From NCBI RefSeq assembly GCF_001467955.1, contig NZ_LNYR01000046.1, positions 52,748 through 116,747 on the forward strand: a DNA stretch of 64,000 nt, read 5' to 3'. This DNA is from Legionella quateirensis (GTDB lineage Bacteria; Pseudomonadota; Gammaproteobacteria; Legionellales; Legionellaceae). Positions 36,471-45,829 of the stretch are shown here, in pieces (the first letter of the stretch is position 1; each line of letters begins with the position of its first letter). A program made the position numbers and the translations under genes. Under the pieces are notes generated by a model that saw nothing but the letters and a program-made list of their open reading frames with translations, searched no databases and was not told the DNA's origin.

Positions 36471-36968
36471 CTAACTCATTTTCGGTCTGGGCGCTGCGCT
36501 TTTAGGAACGCTATCCCCATAAAGATAAGAATTAACCAGAACCAGTGCGCTCTCCGTTAAGGACAAAGCAACTCCTGACATTTTAATCACATCTAAAAAT
36601 GGACTCGGATCGCCACTACTGGAGTATATTTCATACGCTTCTGCGGCAAGCAACAAAAAACCGGCAGTAAACTGTACTCCACCTACTATCTGTCCCATAT
36701 AGGAATAAGCTGAATCATCCCCTTTATTTCTATAATATCTGTTACCAAAAAAACCAATGGCTCCAACGACCATTCCTCCTACTGCCGTAACAATATTATT
36801 TTTAGTTACGTGTTCAGTCGCTTTTCCCAGCGCATAGAGAATAGCTGGTCCTCTGGTTGCGAGCTGAACATTCAATTTTCTTGCACTTTCATATACATCA
36901 GGGCCTAATTGACTGTTGCCTTCTGGATTATTCTGTGAGTTTTCAAGCTCGTATTTTTCTTGCGTCAT
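36471..36968 (-). CDS. Hypothetical membrane protein
   Basis: A 165-residue protein with a polar N-terminus (~1-45) and three hydrophobic stretches (~59-75, ~90-108, ~126-146). No family recognised. There is no cleavable signal, so it is probably inserted in the inner membrane, or in a host membrane if secreted. A good ribosome site (AAAGGAG, about seven bases before the ATG) supports the start and the gene being real. It has no close neighbours on its strand. Confidence 0.65.
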   Translation of the reverse strand: MTQEKYELENSQNNPEGNSQLGPDVYESARKLNVQLATRGPAILYALGKATEHVTKNNIVTAVGGMVVGAIGFFGNRYYRNKGDDSAYSYMGQIVGGVQFTAGFLLLAAEAYEIYSSSGDPSPFLDVIKMSGVALSLTESALVLVNSYLYGDSVPKSAAPRPKMS

Positions 36969-37160
36969 TGCTTACTCCTTTATATCGTAACTCCTGTATC
37001 GATCCATTTCCTGATTCAGGAAACTGTGCTCATTCTACTTAAAGTTCGTTGAATAGACACTATTTTTTCTAATATGAGGAACAAATCTAAAACCTGGACT
37101 ATAGTTAAAATAACTAACTAAAATAACAACGGATTATGAAATTCCGAGTGGGGGGAAACC

Positions 37161-38015
37161 ATGTTCATGCGATGGCTAGGGATAGCTTCATTATTTGTTC
37201 TGCTGAATACTTCATGTTTTGCTGAGGAACATGAAATTGCAATCACTATAGATGACTTACCATTCGTTGGTTCTGGTACCAATACCCCTGGAAACTTAAA
37301 AAGAACGCAAGAACGATTTATGGCAATTGTAAATACACTGGTAGAAAATCAAGTACCAGCTACCGGTTTCGCCATAGGCGGAGCTGTAGCTAAAAATGAA
37401 TGGGATTTATTAGAAACATTTCGTAACCAAGGCTTAACTATTGGCAATCATACTTATACTCATAAGAGCTTAAATGGAATGTCTGCAGAAAAATATATTG
37501 CGGATATAGAACGAGCAGACACTACTTTAGCACCTGTAATGACAGAGCCTAAATATTTCCGTTACCCTTACCTGGCGGAAGGCAAGGGTGAAAAAAAACA
37601 GAAAGTGCAGGAGTGGCTTGCTGAACATCAATACACCATAGCTCCAGTAACTGTAGACAGCAAAGATTATGAGTTTAATGCTCAGTTCTATAGAATTCCC
37701 TACAGAAAAAGACCTCAAAGCATCAATTCATTCAAAAAAAGATACCTTGCCTTTATCTGGAGTCAAACATTAAGAGCCGATAAGAAAGCAAAAAAAGTAG
37801 AAGGACAGCCAATAAAGCATATTCTTCTAATCCATGCGAACTTGCTTAACAGTTTATGTCTGGCGGATATTATTGAAATGTATCGAAGTAATGGGTATAA
37901 ATTTATTACTTTAGCTGAGGCCTTAAAAGGTAATACGGCTCCAGTTATTAATGATTCTTCAGCAGCAACCCCTGCAGCTGAGACTGAGCCCAAAGAAGAG
38001 ACTAAACCACAATAA
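37161..38015 (+). CDS. Secreted polysaccharide deacetylase family protein
   Basis: A 284-residue exported protein with a signal peptide (cleavage near CFAEE) and a NodB-type deacetylase domain: ITIDDLPF (catalytic and metal Asp), NHTYTH (metal His pair), FRYPYL (Arg motif) and LLIHANLL (last motif). It removes acetyl groups from a polysaccharide such as peptidoglycan or a β-1,4-linked GlcNAc polymer in the envelope. The C-terminus ends in an Ala/Pro/Glu/Lys-rich tail of ~25 residues. GGGGGGAAA lies just before the ATG. Confidence 0.88.
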   Translation: MFMRWLGIASLFVLLNTSCFAEEHEIAITIDDLPFVGSGTNTPGNLKRTQERFMAIVNTLVENQVPATGFAIGGAVAKNEWDLLETFRNQGLTIGNHTYTHKSLNGMSAEKYIADIERADTTLAPVMTEPKYFRYPYLAEGKGEKKQKVQEWLAEHQYTIAPVTVDSKDYEFNAQFYRIPYRKRPQSINSFKKRYLAFIWSQTLRADKKAKKVEGQPIKHILLIHANLLNSLCLADIIEMYRSNGYKFITLAEALKGNTAPVINDSSAATPAAETEPKEETKPQ

Positions 38016-38060
38016 ACGGGTCTATTGAGGATTCATTGTTTCAATTACCTGTATACGTCT

Positions 38061-38088
38061 ACGTACCGTGCTTTATGCACGGTATCCA
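38061..38088. repeat. Single arm of the ACCG-hairpin repeat
   Basis: Matches the 28-base arm at 26325-26352 with two differences that are complementary to each other (ACCGTGC-TTTAT-GCACGGT against ACCGCGC-TTTAT-GCGCGGT), so the hairpin is preserved. The second arm is absent, although a partial GGTACCGTGC occurs near 38261. The remaining gap to 38312 has only another degenerate palindrome (CGTCTTTGCGAA...CGCGAAGACG near 38178). Confidence 0.7.
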
Positions 38089-38312
38089 GACTATGCACCG
38101 AGGATTAAGTACTCTCCTCATTATGTATCACGCCAGGAATGTAATTATTTAAGTCGCAATGATCACAATCAACCCCGTCTTTGCGAACAACGCGAAGACG
38201 AATTATAATACGGAACACCAGTAAAAGTAGCCATTATTAGAGGAAGCCCTAGAGTGCGGTACCGTGCTCAGCTTGTTCTTGCACGTTACACAACACTGTG
38301 GGATTTAAGAAA

Positions 38313-39506
38313 TCAAGCCAGTTTTTCTAAACGAGATACCGCATGACGTGGCAATAACAACCAATAGTGTCCTTCATTTTTCATGTGGCCTGCAATTAAA
38401 GTCGCCTTGTCACCACCACCCCAAAATACGTCACCCCTAACTTTACCGCGAATAGCACCTCCAGTATCCTGAGCGATCATTAATCGCTGCATGGGCTTAT
38501 TCACATTAGGATCTTTACTGTCAGGTCGAGTAGTACTTAACCAAAGAGGTGCTCCCATAGGTATCCACTCTCTATCAATAGCAAGTGAATATCCCGGGGT
38601 AAGTGCAACCCCCTGAGAACCCAAGGCAGCATCTAATGATAGCTTACGAAAGAATACAAAAGATTTATTCTTATTGATTATCTTATCCATTTGTTTGGGG
38701 TGCGCTTCCAAATATCGCTTAATTGCCTGCATAGACGCATTATGTTTTGTCATGATCCCTTTTTTAATTAATACACCGGCAATAGCAGTATAAGGAGCAC
38801 CATTTTGACCATCATAGCCAACAAATACTCGTGTCCCATCTTCAAGTTCAACAATACCTGATCCTTGAATCTCCAGGAATAATCGGTCTATAGGACTATG
38901 AATCCAAAGCAACACTTTTGCGGAGTCCTTAATGGCTCCTTTATTGATTTGCTCTCGAGTATAGAACGGTACAATTTTATTGCCCGTAATACGCCCAACT
39001 ATTTTGCGATTTTTCATATGAGGTATAAAGAGTCCCAGATCAATAGTCACTAAATTACTGGGCAATTCATAGAGCGGAACACTAAATTCTTTAGTTTTCT
39101 TGTAGCTGCCTTTTAATGAAGGCATATAATAACCGGTAAATAATCCTTTTACTGGTTTTCCATCATAGAATTCAACAGGAGAGAACCATTTCTGAAAAAA
39201 CGATTTTGCCGATTGTTCACTGACAGGATTAAGTTTAAGTGCGGCATGACATGCTGGTTGCCAGTCCTTCGCCTGTAGATCAATTTTATCGGTGCCAACA
39301 ACACGTTCCGGATCCTGTTTGATAAACGCACGACAGGAAGTTTGGAATGTCATTAGAGATTTTTTGAATTCGGCAGCGTCCCAACCCGGTAATTGATTAA
39401 AATTGACCTGACGAAAAGTGGGCTTGGGCGACCAATACCACCATACCGAAATACCAATGCCCATTAACACCAGGGCTACTGTAAAATAGATAATTTTTGA
39501 TTTCAT
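38313..39506 (-). CDS. mltA: Membrane-bound lytic murein transglycosylase A
   Basis: A 397-residue peptidoglycan-cleaving enzyme forming 1,6-anhydromuropeptides. An N-terminal membrane anchor (~5-26; no lipobox, unlike E. coli MltA) is followed by the MltA barrel (FTGYYMPSLKGS, IQGSGIVELEDG) and the 3D domain with the catalytic Asp in MIAQDTGGAIRG and the GDVFWG signature. Length is slightly above the E. coli enzyme. It acts in the periplasm. No operon partners. Confidence 0.95.
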   Translation of the reverse strand: MKSKIIYFTVALVLMGIGISVWWYWSPKPTFRQVNFNQLPGWDAAEFKKSLMTFQTSCRAFIKQDPERVVGTDKIDLQAKDWQPACHAALKLNPVSEQSAKSFFQKWFSPVEFYDGKPVKGLFTGYYMPSLKGSYKKTKEFSVPLYELPSNLVTIDLGLFIPHMKNRKIVGRITGNKIVPFYTREQINKGAIKDSAKVLLWIHSPIDRLFLEIQGSGIVELEDGTRVFVGYDGQNGAPYTAIAGVLIKKGIMTKHNASMQAIKRYLEAHPKQMDKIINKNKSFVFFRKLSLDAALGSQGVALTPGYSLAIDREWIPMGAPLWLSTTRPDSKDPNVNKPMQRLMIAQDTGGAIRGKVRGDVFWGGGDKATLIAGHMKNEGHYWLLLPRHAVSRLEKLA

Positions 39507-39644
39507 AAGAGGTCAATTTTTACACGTGATGGAGTAAATTGCAACTAAAATTTACAGGGTTTGACTCATAGCACACGAGCTGAAGCAAATTAATTATTGT
39601 TTTTATTCACTTTTTTTACAGGTCATTTTTTTTGAAAAAAGCAG

Positions 39645-41711
39645 TCAAACAATTCTTAAAGACACCAGTTTCAAGGCATTTATATAGGCTAATAAATTAC
39701 GTAGATCCTCATCATCAACACGCGAAAAAACAGGGTTTTTATCTACATTTGTTACAAAAGCAACAAAAATCTGGCTTAAATCCAAACCACCTGAGCTGTC
39801 ACGACGCTTAATTAACTCTATCAATTTTTTCTCATAGGAGAGCAAATCAAAATGAAACATTAAAGCTGTTTCATGTGCCCTTCCCAAATCAATAGTAACT
39901 AATATATGACTGATTGTTGCCTGAATAATAACCAAAGAGTCAAAGCATACCGTAAAGATACTTAACATATTTTGCTTCTTAAGACTTAGACTCTCATTAC
40001 CTAGTGCCGCGATCAAACCTCGACACTGCCAAAAGAGATTAGCCAAATCATGCTGAGAACGTTGATCCTCAGCAACCAAAAGAACCTGCTCCAAATTAAA
40101 AGCAGTGAACTTGTGCAATTTATCTATATAACGTTTTAATATAGTCCAAACATCAGATCGCCACACAACATTAGCAACAATAAAAGTGGCTACAATTCCA
40201 ATAACAATTCCAGCAAGTCGTTGTAAAGGGGGATCAAGTCCTAAAGGTGGACCACCTTGCTGAGCAAGAGTTATGATTAATGCAATATTAGCCTGTAAAC
40301 CAATATAAGAATATTGAGTATATTTGAACATGAAATAGCTAAATGCCCAGACAAAAAATAATACGATGACAATTAAATCAAACAGATCCATCTCAAACAC
40401 ACTTAAAGAGATTAACGCGATCCCTCCACCTAAAAAACAACCGGTTAACCGATGAAGACTGACATGCTTCATATCAAAAAGATTTTTACCTTTTATTGAT
40501 ATGATCAAACTACTTATTATTCCATTTAATCCACCAGGCCAATTACTAACCAACCAAAAGCCCAGAGCCAATAGAACGGATAATCCTGCTTTAATGCAGT
40601 GTTTAATCAAATCGAAATCCGAACGCAAACGTTGTTGTTTGCTAATGACTTTATATTTTGGAGTCATCGATATCGGATTTGCAGAAAATAATGATTTGAT
40701 GAGAATAAAATTCTGATTTAACTGTTTCAAATAATTTATAAATGAATAAATAAAATCACTTTTTACTGAAAACGTGTTTTTTTTACTATAAAGTTTTTGT
40801 TCGAAATGAACCAAAGCATCGCCAGTTTGCAAAACAATAGGTTCTGTCTGCAACGTGTTAAACTTGGATTGAAGCTCTAATAAGTCATGCTCGATAGCAG
40901 CGAATAAGGGCTCGATATTTAATTTGCTTAATGATGCTAACTCCGCAGATTGTGGTTGAACAATAATAAGATACTGAAACTGTCGTGAAATGGAACACAG
41001 GGTATCGAGATAGGCGCGTATTTTATCTACATGCTCCTTTTTGACACCCAGTTCCTGATTTAATGCCCCGATCAATTCGATCGCAGTTCGTAATTTTTTC
41101 TTTATTTTTAAACTGCGCTCAGCCAGTTCTGAGTTATCCTCGCTGGTATGAGTGATCATCTCGTGCAATTGTTCAAATTCAGCTAAAAAATCATCAAAAA
41201 TGTCATGAACCTGTACACCAATATTATCTTTAATATGATTGGGAAAAATGGCATAAGCGCTTACTGCGGCAACCAAAACCCCGATACCAATTTCAACAGA
41301 TCTCCAGATCGCCACATAAAAAGCATTTTGCGGGTTTAACGCAACCTGTGAAATAATGATGAATACACATAAAGCACCTAATAAATAAGCATAACCATAC
41401 TTACTGTAATTAAAAAAATAAACACTGATTGCAATAACCAGGAAACAGCAGATTAAATAGAGGAGAAAACTGTTAACAACGAGTCCAGCAATAAAATAAC
41501 CCAAAAATGCACCGGCAATAGTACCAATAATACGCATCATTGCTTTATCGATAATAGAACCTGTATACAAATTAGATACAATAACTAAGGTCATTCCCGA
41601 CCAATACGGGGTATCCAGATGAAATTTGAACGAAATTAGTACGGCAATCAAGGTTGCTAAAGCTGTTCTTATAGCTGCCCGGTTTTCAACGCTCTGAGGC
41701 CAAATGAACAC
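39645..41711 (-). CDS. FUSC family membrane transporter (AaeB-like)
   Basis: A 688-residue inner-membrane protein with two clusters of about six helices each (~15-165 and ~375-510), separated and followed by long soluble helical domains. This is the architecture of the FUSC/AaeB family of aromatic-acid and fusaric-acid exporters. It starts four bases after the stop of an HlyD-type adaptor, with which it would form an export system. No outer-membrane channel gene is adjacent; the channel would have to be supplied from elsewhere. Confidence 0.88.
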   Translation of the reverse strand: MFIWPQSVENRAAIRTALATLIAVLISFKFHLDTPYWSGMTLVIVSNLYTGSIIDKAMMRIIGTIAGAFLGYFIAGLVVNSFLLYLICCFLVIAISVYFFNYSKYGYAYLLGALCVFIIISQVALNPQNAFYVAIWRSVEIGIGVLVAAVSAYAIFPNHIKDNIGVQVHDIFDDFLAEFEQLHEMITHTSEDNSELAERSLKIKKKLRTAIELIGALNQELGVKKEHVDKIRAYLDTLCSISRQFQYLIIVQPQSAELASLSKLNIEPLFAAIEHDLLELQSKFNTLQTEPIVLQTGDALVHFEQKLYSKKNTFSVKSDFIYSFINYLKQLNQNFILIKSLFSANPISMTPKYKVISKQQRLRSDFDLIKHCIKAGLSVLLALGFWLVSNWPGGLNGIISSLIISIKGKNLFDMKHVSLHRLTGCFLGGGIALISLSVFEMDLFDLIVIVLFFVWAFSYFMFKYTQYSYIGLQANIALIITLAQQGGPPLGLDPPLQRLAGIVIGIVATFIVANVVWRSDVWTILKRYIDKLHKFTAFNLEQVLLVAEDQRSQHDLANLFWQCRGLIAALGNESLSLKKQNMLSIFTVCFDSLVIIQATISHILVTIDLGRAHETALMFHFDLLSYEKKLIELIKRRDSSGGLDLSQIFVAFVTNVDKNPVFSRVDDEDLRNLLAYINALKLVSLRIV

Positions 41712-41715
41712 CGGA

Positions 41716-42711
41716 TCACCTGTACGTTATTGTTGTGGCGCTGGCCCCTATTCGCATAGGATAGTCATCGGTCAGATCATCTATATAAATACGTACTGGA
41801 AATCGCTGCGCGATTCGGATCCAATCTTCAGTGGCCTTCATATAAACCAAAGTTGAATTGGCTACGTTACCCCGAGCTACCCGATTTATACCCCAACCAA
41901 TACTTTTCACATGACCATGGAATACTTTACCAGGATACATATCTATCATAATTTTAGCTTTATCTCCGGGTTTAATCATTCGGATTACAGTTTCTCGGTA
42001 CCGAGTTTCTACCCACCATTGTTTTGTTTCAATTAAAGCGAATAGCCCTTCCCCCACTTTAATATACTGACCAATACGCAGATTGAAATTGGTAATATAT
42101 CCGTCTTCAGGCGCAATAAGCGTGGTATGATTTCTCAAATAAATTGCCTGATCCAGTTCTGCCTGCGCCGCTAATATCTCATTATCATCCAAATTCGTTT
42201 GCGCAATTTTTAATTCTTGCTCTGCTTGAGCTATCGCAGCCACCTGTTCTTTCATTTTATCCGTTAAATTGATCAGAGTAATTTCAGGCACATCCCCCTT
42301 CAATTCTAATGGTTGATAACGTTTATAATGATCCTGAGTTAAGCTCAGCATTATTCTGCATTGCTTCAAGTGTTGTTCTGCCTTAACTACAGCTAATTTA
42401 TCATTCTCATAATTTAATTTGGCTATATTCAGTTTTGCTTTAGCCTGCTTTAAGGCATAAATATAAGGAAGAGGATCAATTTCAATGAGTTTATCGCCTT
42501 TCTTAACCCTCTGATTTTCTCTAATGTATAATCGAGTCACTGGACCTGAGACTAGTGAAGCCATATTGACAAGATTTGCAGAAACGTAGGAATCGTTTGA
42601 ACGAGTATCATAATATGCAAAATAGCGATAGCAGCCGTACCCGACCATCAATAATAAAACCACGCTGATTTGTGGCCAATATTTAAATTCGGAAACATTG
42701 AATAAACGCAT
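41716..42711 (-). CDS. HlyD/EmrA-type membrane fusion protein (AaeA-like)
   Basis: About 331 residues: a short cytoplasmic tail, one membrane helix (ISVVLLLMVGYGCYRYF), a first lipoyl half (VTRLYIRENQRVKKGDKLIEIDP), a long coiled-coil hairpin, the second half (TLIAPEDGYITNFNLRIGQYI) and a β-barrel. It bridges the FUSC transporter to an outer-membrane channel. The frame extends 20 codons upstream to 42771; the ATG at 42711 was preferred because AAAAGG precedes it and the tail length suits the family. Confidence 0.88.
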   Translation of the reverse strand: MRLFNVSEFKYWPQISVVLLLMVGYGCYRYFAYYDTRSNDSYVSANLVNMASLVSGPVTRLYIRENQRVKKGDKLIEIDPLPYIYALKQAKAKLNIAKLNYENDKLAVVKAEQHLKQCRIMLSLTQDHYKRYQPLELKGDVPEITLINLTDKMKEQVAAIAQAEQELKIAQTNLDDNEILAAQAELDQAIYLRNHTTLIAPEDGYITNFNLRIGQYIKVGEGLFALIETKQWWVETRYRETVIRMIKPGDKAKIMIDMYPGKVFHGHVKSIGWGINRVARGNVANSTLVYMKATEDWIRIAQRFPVRIYIDDLTDDYPMRIGASATTITYR

Positions 42712-42807
42712 CCATGAAACCTTTTTATTATGTATGTTTATAACAATACAACCTTGCAACTGCATACTCAAGCGAATCCAGACGCATTATTGCCTGATCA
42801 TAACCGA

Positions 42808-43365
42808 TTATCGGGCATCAATACCCCTGCCTTGAACATCAGAGATATACCGCCAACTGCTGATACCAGTAGAAACTTGATGTGTTTCTCCATGACATGA
42901 TTCGGAGGCACTTTCTTTTATATTCCTTACCTGTAAAACTGATGCAGCAGGATTGTATGCATCAGGACTCTGCAATAGGGTTATTCGGATGTGATGTGTC
43001 GAAAGCATTTGTCCCTCTTTCTGCGTCACCACACAGGGATAATCCCCCAGATCTTCAATCAAATATCGGTAGTGTTTATCGCTACCTGGCACCAGACATC
43101 CCTCATTTTTGACTAATTTGCCAATTACTTTATCCGCACCTTTCGTCGGAATAATACACTCCTGGTCAATCAAATGCAGTTGCAGTTCTGTCAACTGCAT
43201 CAGAGTATCTTCCATTTGATAAAAATTCTGATGTTGATATTGCTGACGGTTTAGCGCTTTACTGTATAAGAATACATGTTGGATACACGTTAGAATCAAC
43301 AAGCTGATGACGCATATTGTGCAAAGGGTCATCAAAAATATAAATCCATCACAGCGTCTGTTCAT
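42808..43365 (-). CDS. PilX-like type IV pilus minor pilin/assembly protein
   Basis: A 185-residue protein with a short basic N-terminus and one membrane helix (FIFLMTLCTICVISLLILTC), then a polar periplasmic domain with several cysteines. Sequence similarity to PilX is weak, and the G/E prepilin signature is not obvious (DGF is the nearest). The assignment rests mainly on its place: it is the third gene after PilV- and PilW-like genes, overlapping the latter by ATGA. Confidence 0.6.
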   Translation of the reverse strand: MNRRCDGFIFLMTLCTICVISLLILTCIQHVFLYSKALNRQQYQHQNFYQMEDTLMQLTELQLHLIDQECIIPTKGADKVIGKLVKNEGCLVPGSDKHYRYLIEDLGDYPCVVTQKEGQMLSTHHIRITLLQSPDAYNPAASVLQVRNIKESASESCHGETHQVSTGISSWRYISDVQGRGIDAR

Positions 43366-44105
43366 GCTCCACGGACCACAACGATGAGTTCATGCATCTT
43401 GTCTTGTTCAAGTCCCATTTTAATCGTAACAATTTTTTTACCGTGAAGGCTTTGCTGTGTAGTAAAAAATGAATGAATATAAGGAGATAATTCTTCAGTT
43501 TGACCCAACTGATAATGTAAAGTATTAATATGTTGTGAGTTTGGTTTTATGAACCATTGCTCCTCCAGCCACTCTCCTGCATATAGAGAATTTTCGTAGG
43601 CGTACATTCTGGGTTTGGCCAATGTAATGAGCTGGCCATCAGTCTTTTGTTCTACTTTCAAAATCTGATGAACTTCTGCGTGAGTACAATCTGCAATAAC
43701 TAATGGTCGACGCTCATTGATCACTACGGGAGAAGAAACGACTAACTCGGTTGGGCTAAGGAATGAAACGTTTTCTGAAAAAACATCACTCATTCGGTTT
43801 ATTCGAATAGATGGACTCGAGTTATTGTCACTTTTAATGCCCCAAAGAGTTTGTCCTGCCTTGCGCATGTCTACAGTCGTTAATTGTTCTATGCCCAAAC
43901 ATGGAGTAAATCCGGCTCTTCTAATGCTGTCAGTTAACAAATCAGTGACCCATTGCAACTCAAAACGCTGTTCCAAAACATTCTGAAATTCCAGATAGTG
44001 ACGTTTGGTACTTAAATACATGTGAATCAGAGTGGATAAAATAATACTTGCCAGAAATAAGCTGATTAATACTTCAGATAAACTGAAACCTGTTTGTCTG
44101 TTCAT
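43362..44105 (-). CDS. PilW-like minor pilin
   Basis: About 247 residues with a class III prepilin leader: MNRQTG followed by FSLSEVLISLFLASIILSTL, cut by PilD after the Gly; the usual Glu at +5 is present. The remainder resembles PilW family proteins (FELQWVTDLLTDSIRRAGFTPCLG). The ATG at 44105 was chosen over an upstream start because only this one puts the leader at the N-terminus; it overlaps the stop of the preceding gene (TAATG). It probably helps to initiate a type IV pilus or competence pilus. Confidence 0.82.
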   Translation of the reverse strand: MNRQTGFSLSEVLISLFLASIILSTLIHMYLSTKRHYLEFQNVLEQRFELQWVTDLLTDSIRRAGFTPCLGIEQLTTVDMRKAGQTLWGIKSDNNSSPSIRINRMSDVFSENVSFLSPTELVVSSPVVINERRPLVIADCTHAEVHQILKVEQKTDGQLITLAKPRMYAYENSLYAGEWLEEQWFIKPNSQHINTLHYQLGQTEELSPYIHSFFTTQQSLHGKKIVTIKMGLEQDKMHELIVVVRGA

Positions 44106-44422
44106 TAGACCACATCCCCTTTTCTTATTGTACGGGTTATGGATTCTCTGCGATTGAACCACTCAACTTGCACGATGAGCCGACTTGATTCATTTTGAAC
44201 ACTCAGATGATAGGGTGCGGGCACAGGGGGAATTGTACTTACTTGACCATATACAGACTCACTCACAAGATCAAGAAACTGTGAAGCTCCTGCATGCAAG
44301 ACCAATTGATTAATAAATTGACGTGTTTTCCATTGCTGTTGTAATAAAGCCAGTGCAATAGTAGTCACCAGCATTAAAGAAACCAGCACTTCAATAAGGG
44401 AAAATCCCTTGAGCTGCTTCAT
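44105..44422 (-). CDS. PilV/GspI-like minor pilin
   Basis: About 105 residues with a class III prepilin leader (MKQLKG, then FSLIEVLVSLMLVTTIALAL), cut after the Gly with Glu at +5. The C-terminal part is short. The ATG at 44422 was chosen because AGGAAGAAG lies just upstream and the leader must be N-terminal; the frame itself reaches 44470. First of three coupled pilin-like genes. No pilY1, pilE or fimT homologue is adjacent in this window. Confidence 0.82.
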   Translation of the reverse strand: MKQLKGFSLIEVLVSLMLVTTIALALLQQQWKTRQFINQLVLHAGASQFLDLVSESVYGQVSTIPPVPAPYHLSVQNESSRLIVQVEWFNRRESITRTIRKGDVV

Positions 44423-44495
44423 AATACTTCTTCCTGAGGTTGGATCCCGGCCGAAGATTAGCGCCCTCAATTATAAAATGCAACAAAAAATTTGG

Positions 44496-44573
44496 GTCAT
44501 CCTCGCGAAAGCGGGGATCCATTAAGCGATGTGGCTTTGTGCTAATTTTTAGGATGGATCACAGCCTTCCGAG
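44496..44573. repeat. ~80-bp palindromic interspersed repeat, copy C
   Basis: Same orientation as copy B. It begins GTCATCCTCGCGAAAGCGGG and continues ATCCATTAAGC, while the far end is degenerate (ATGGATCACAGCCTTCCG). It is the most diverged of the three copies. Confidence 0.65.
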
Positions 44574-44705
44574 TCTAGCCAGCTGATGCAATCCAATTGC
44601 TTCCACAAGGCTCATCTTCCATGCCAACAATTTACTGAATTCATTCGTGACAGCAAGCACAGGCTTAGGTAATATGAAATTCAATTTTTTGGAAAGGAAC
44701 GCTTT

Positions 44706-45815
44706 ATGTCCATTGATTTTCAACAACTACCCCATCCAGGAATACGGTCTTTGGTTCCCTATAAACCTGGCAAGTCCATTGAAGAGCTGGCTCGTGAAAA
44801 AGGGCTTAGCGATATAATCAAACTGGCCTCGAATGAAAACCCGCTGGGTTGCAGTCCAAAGGCATTAGCCGCATTACGAAGCATGCCCTCTCAAGTCATA
44901 GCGACGTATCCCTCACCAATCAATCACCCACTAATACCCAAACTTGCCAGTCATCTGGATATACATACTGATCAGTTATTTCTTAGCAATGGATCAGATT
45001 TTATAGTAAATATCTTATTGAATAGCTTTGCATTGCATACAAACAAACATATTCTGACTCATGATTATGCGTTCACTACCTATTCCATTCAAGCCAATAC
45101 CTTGAATATTCCCGTCCACAGTGTTGCAATCAAAGACGACTGGCAAATTAACTGTGATAACCTGATTAATGCATGCACCGATCAGACGGGTTTGATTTTT
45201 TTAGCCAACCCTAATAATCCAACAGGGTTATTAACCAGTCAGGAAGAAATCAAATATATATTAGAACAGATCCCTGCTTCCACCCTGTTAGTTCTTGATG
45301 AAGCCTATTATGAATATGCTGTTTCGGCAATGACCTGCAACAGTATCGACTGGCTAAATGAGCACCCAAATTTAGTTATTACCCGAACTTTTTCAAAAAT
45401 ATATGGAATGGCGGGGTTACGCTTGGGTTATGCCATCGCAAACCCGGATATCATCTCTATCCTACAACGTGTTCAATTGCCTTTTACAGTAAACCAGGTT
45501 GCTCTCACTGCCGCCACAGCAGCGTTAGATGATGAGGAATTCATTCAACGAAGCATACAAACCAATAAGGAGGGAATGATTCAGATGCGAGATGGTTTCG
45601 ACCGCTTGGGCATCAATTATTTACCATCGCAATGTAATTTCCTTACCTTTGATTGTAAAGAAGACGGTATGGAGCTTTATAATTATTTACTGAATAGTGG
45701 TATTATTGTAAGACCACTACATGCCTATAAAATGAATAATTATATAAGAGTCACTATAGGAACCAATGAACAGAATTCTCGATTTCTAACCGCACTGAAT
45801 AACTATTATCTATAA
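44706..45815 (+). CDS. hisC: Histidinol-phosphate/aromatic aminotransferase
   Basis: A 369-residue PLP enzyme of the HisC family (class I/II aminotransferase fold). Key sites: LASNENPLG, LANPNNPTG, LDEAYYEY, and the PLP lysine in TRTFSKIYGMAGLRLGY. It is not in a his operon; instead phhB follows after 14 bases. HisC-like enzymes next to phenylalanine hydroxylase-related genes often act on aromatic amino acids, so the role may be tyrosine/phenylalanine transamination. AAAGGA lies before the ATG. Confidence 0.9.
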   Translation: MSIDFQQLPHPGIRSLVPYKPGKSIEELAREKGLSDIIKLASNENPLGCSPKALAALRSMPSQVIATYPSPINHPLIPKLASHLDIHTDQLFLSNGSDFIVNILLNSFALHTNKHILTHDYAFTTYSIQANTLNIPVHSVAIKDDWQINCDNLINACTDQTGLIFLANPNNPTGLLTSQEEIKYILEQIPASTLLVLDEAYYEYAVSAMTCNSIDWLNEHPNLVITRTFSKIYGMAGLRLGYAIANPDIISILQRVQLPFTVNQVALTAATAALDDEEFIQRSIQTNKEGMIQMRDGFDRLGINYLPSQCNFLTFDCKEDGMELYNYLLNSGIIVRPLHAYKMNNYIRVTIGTNEQNSRFLTALNNYYL

Positions 45816-45829
45816 TTAAAGGAAATAAT

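Noticed and set aside
44706..45815. Classifying this hisC as part of histidine biosynthesis on name alone.
   Set aside because: No other his gene adjoins it and phhB follows at once, so an aromatic aminotransferase role is at least as likely; the symbol reflects the family only.
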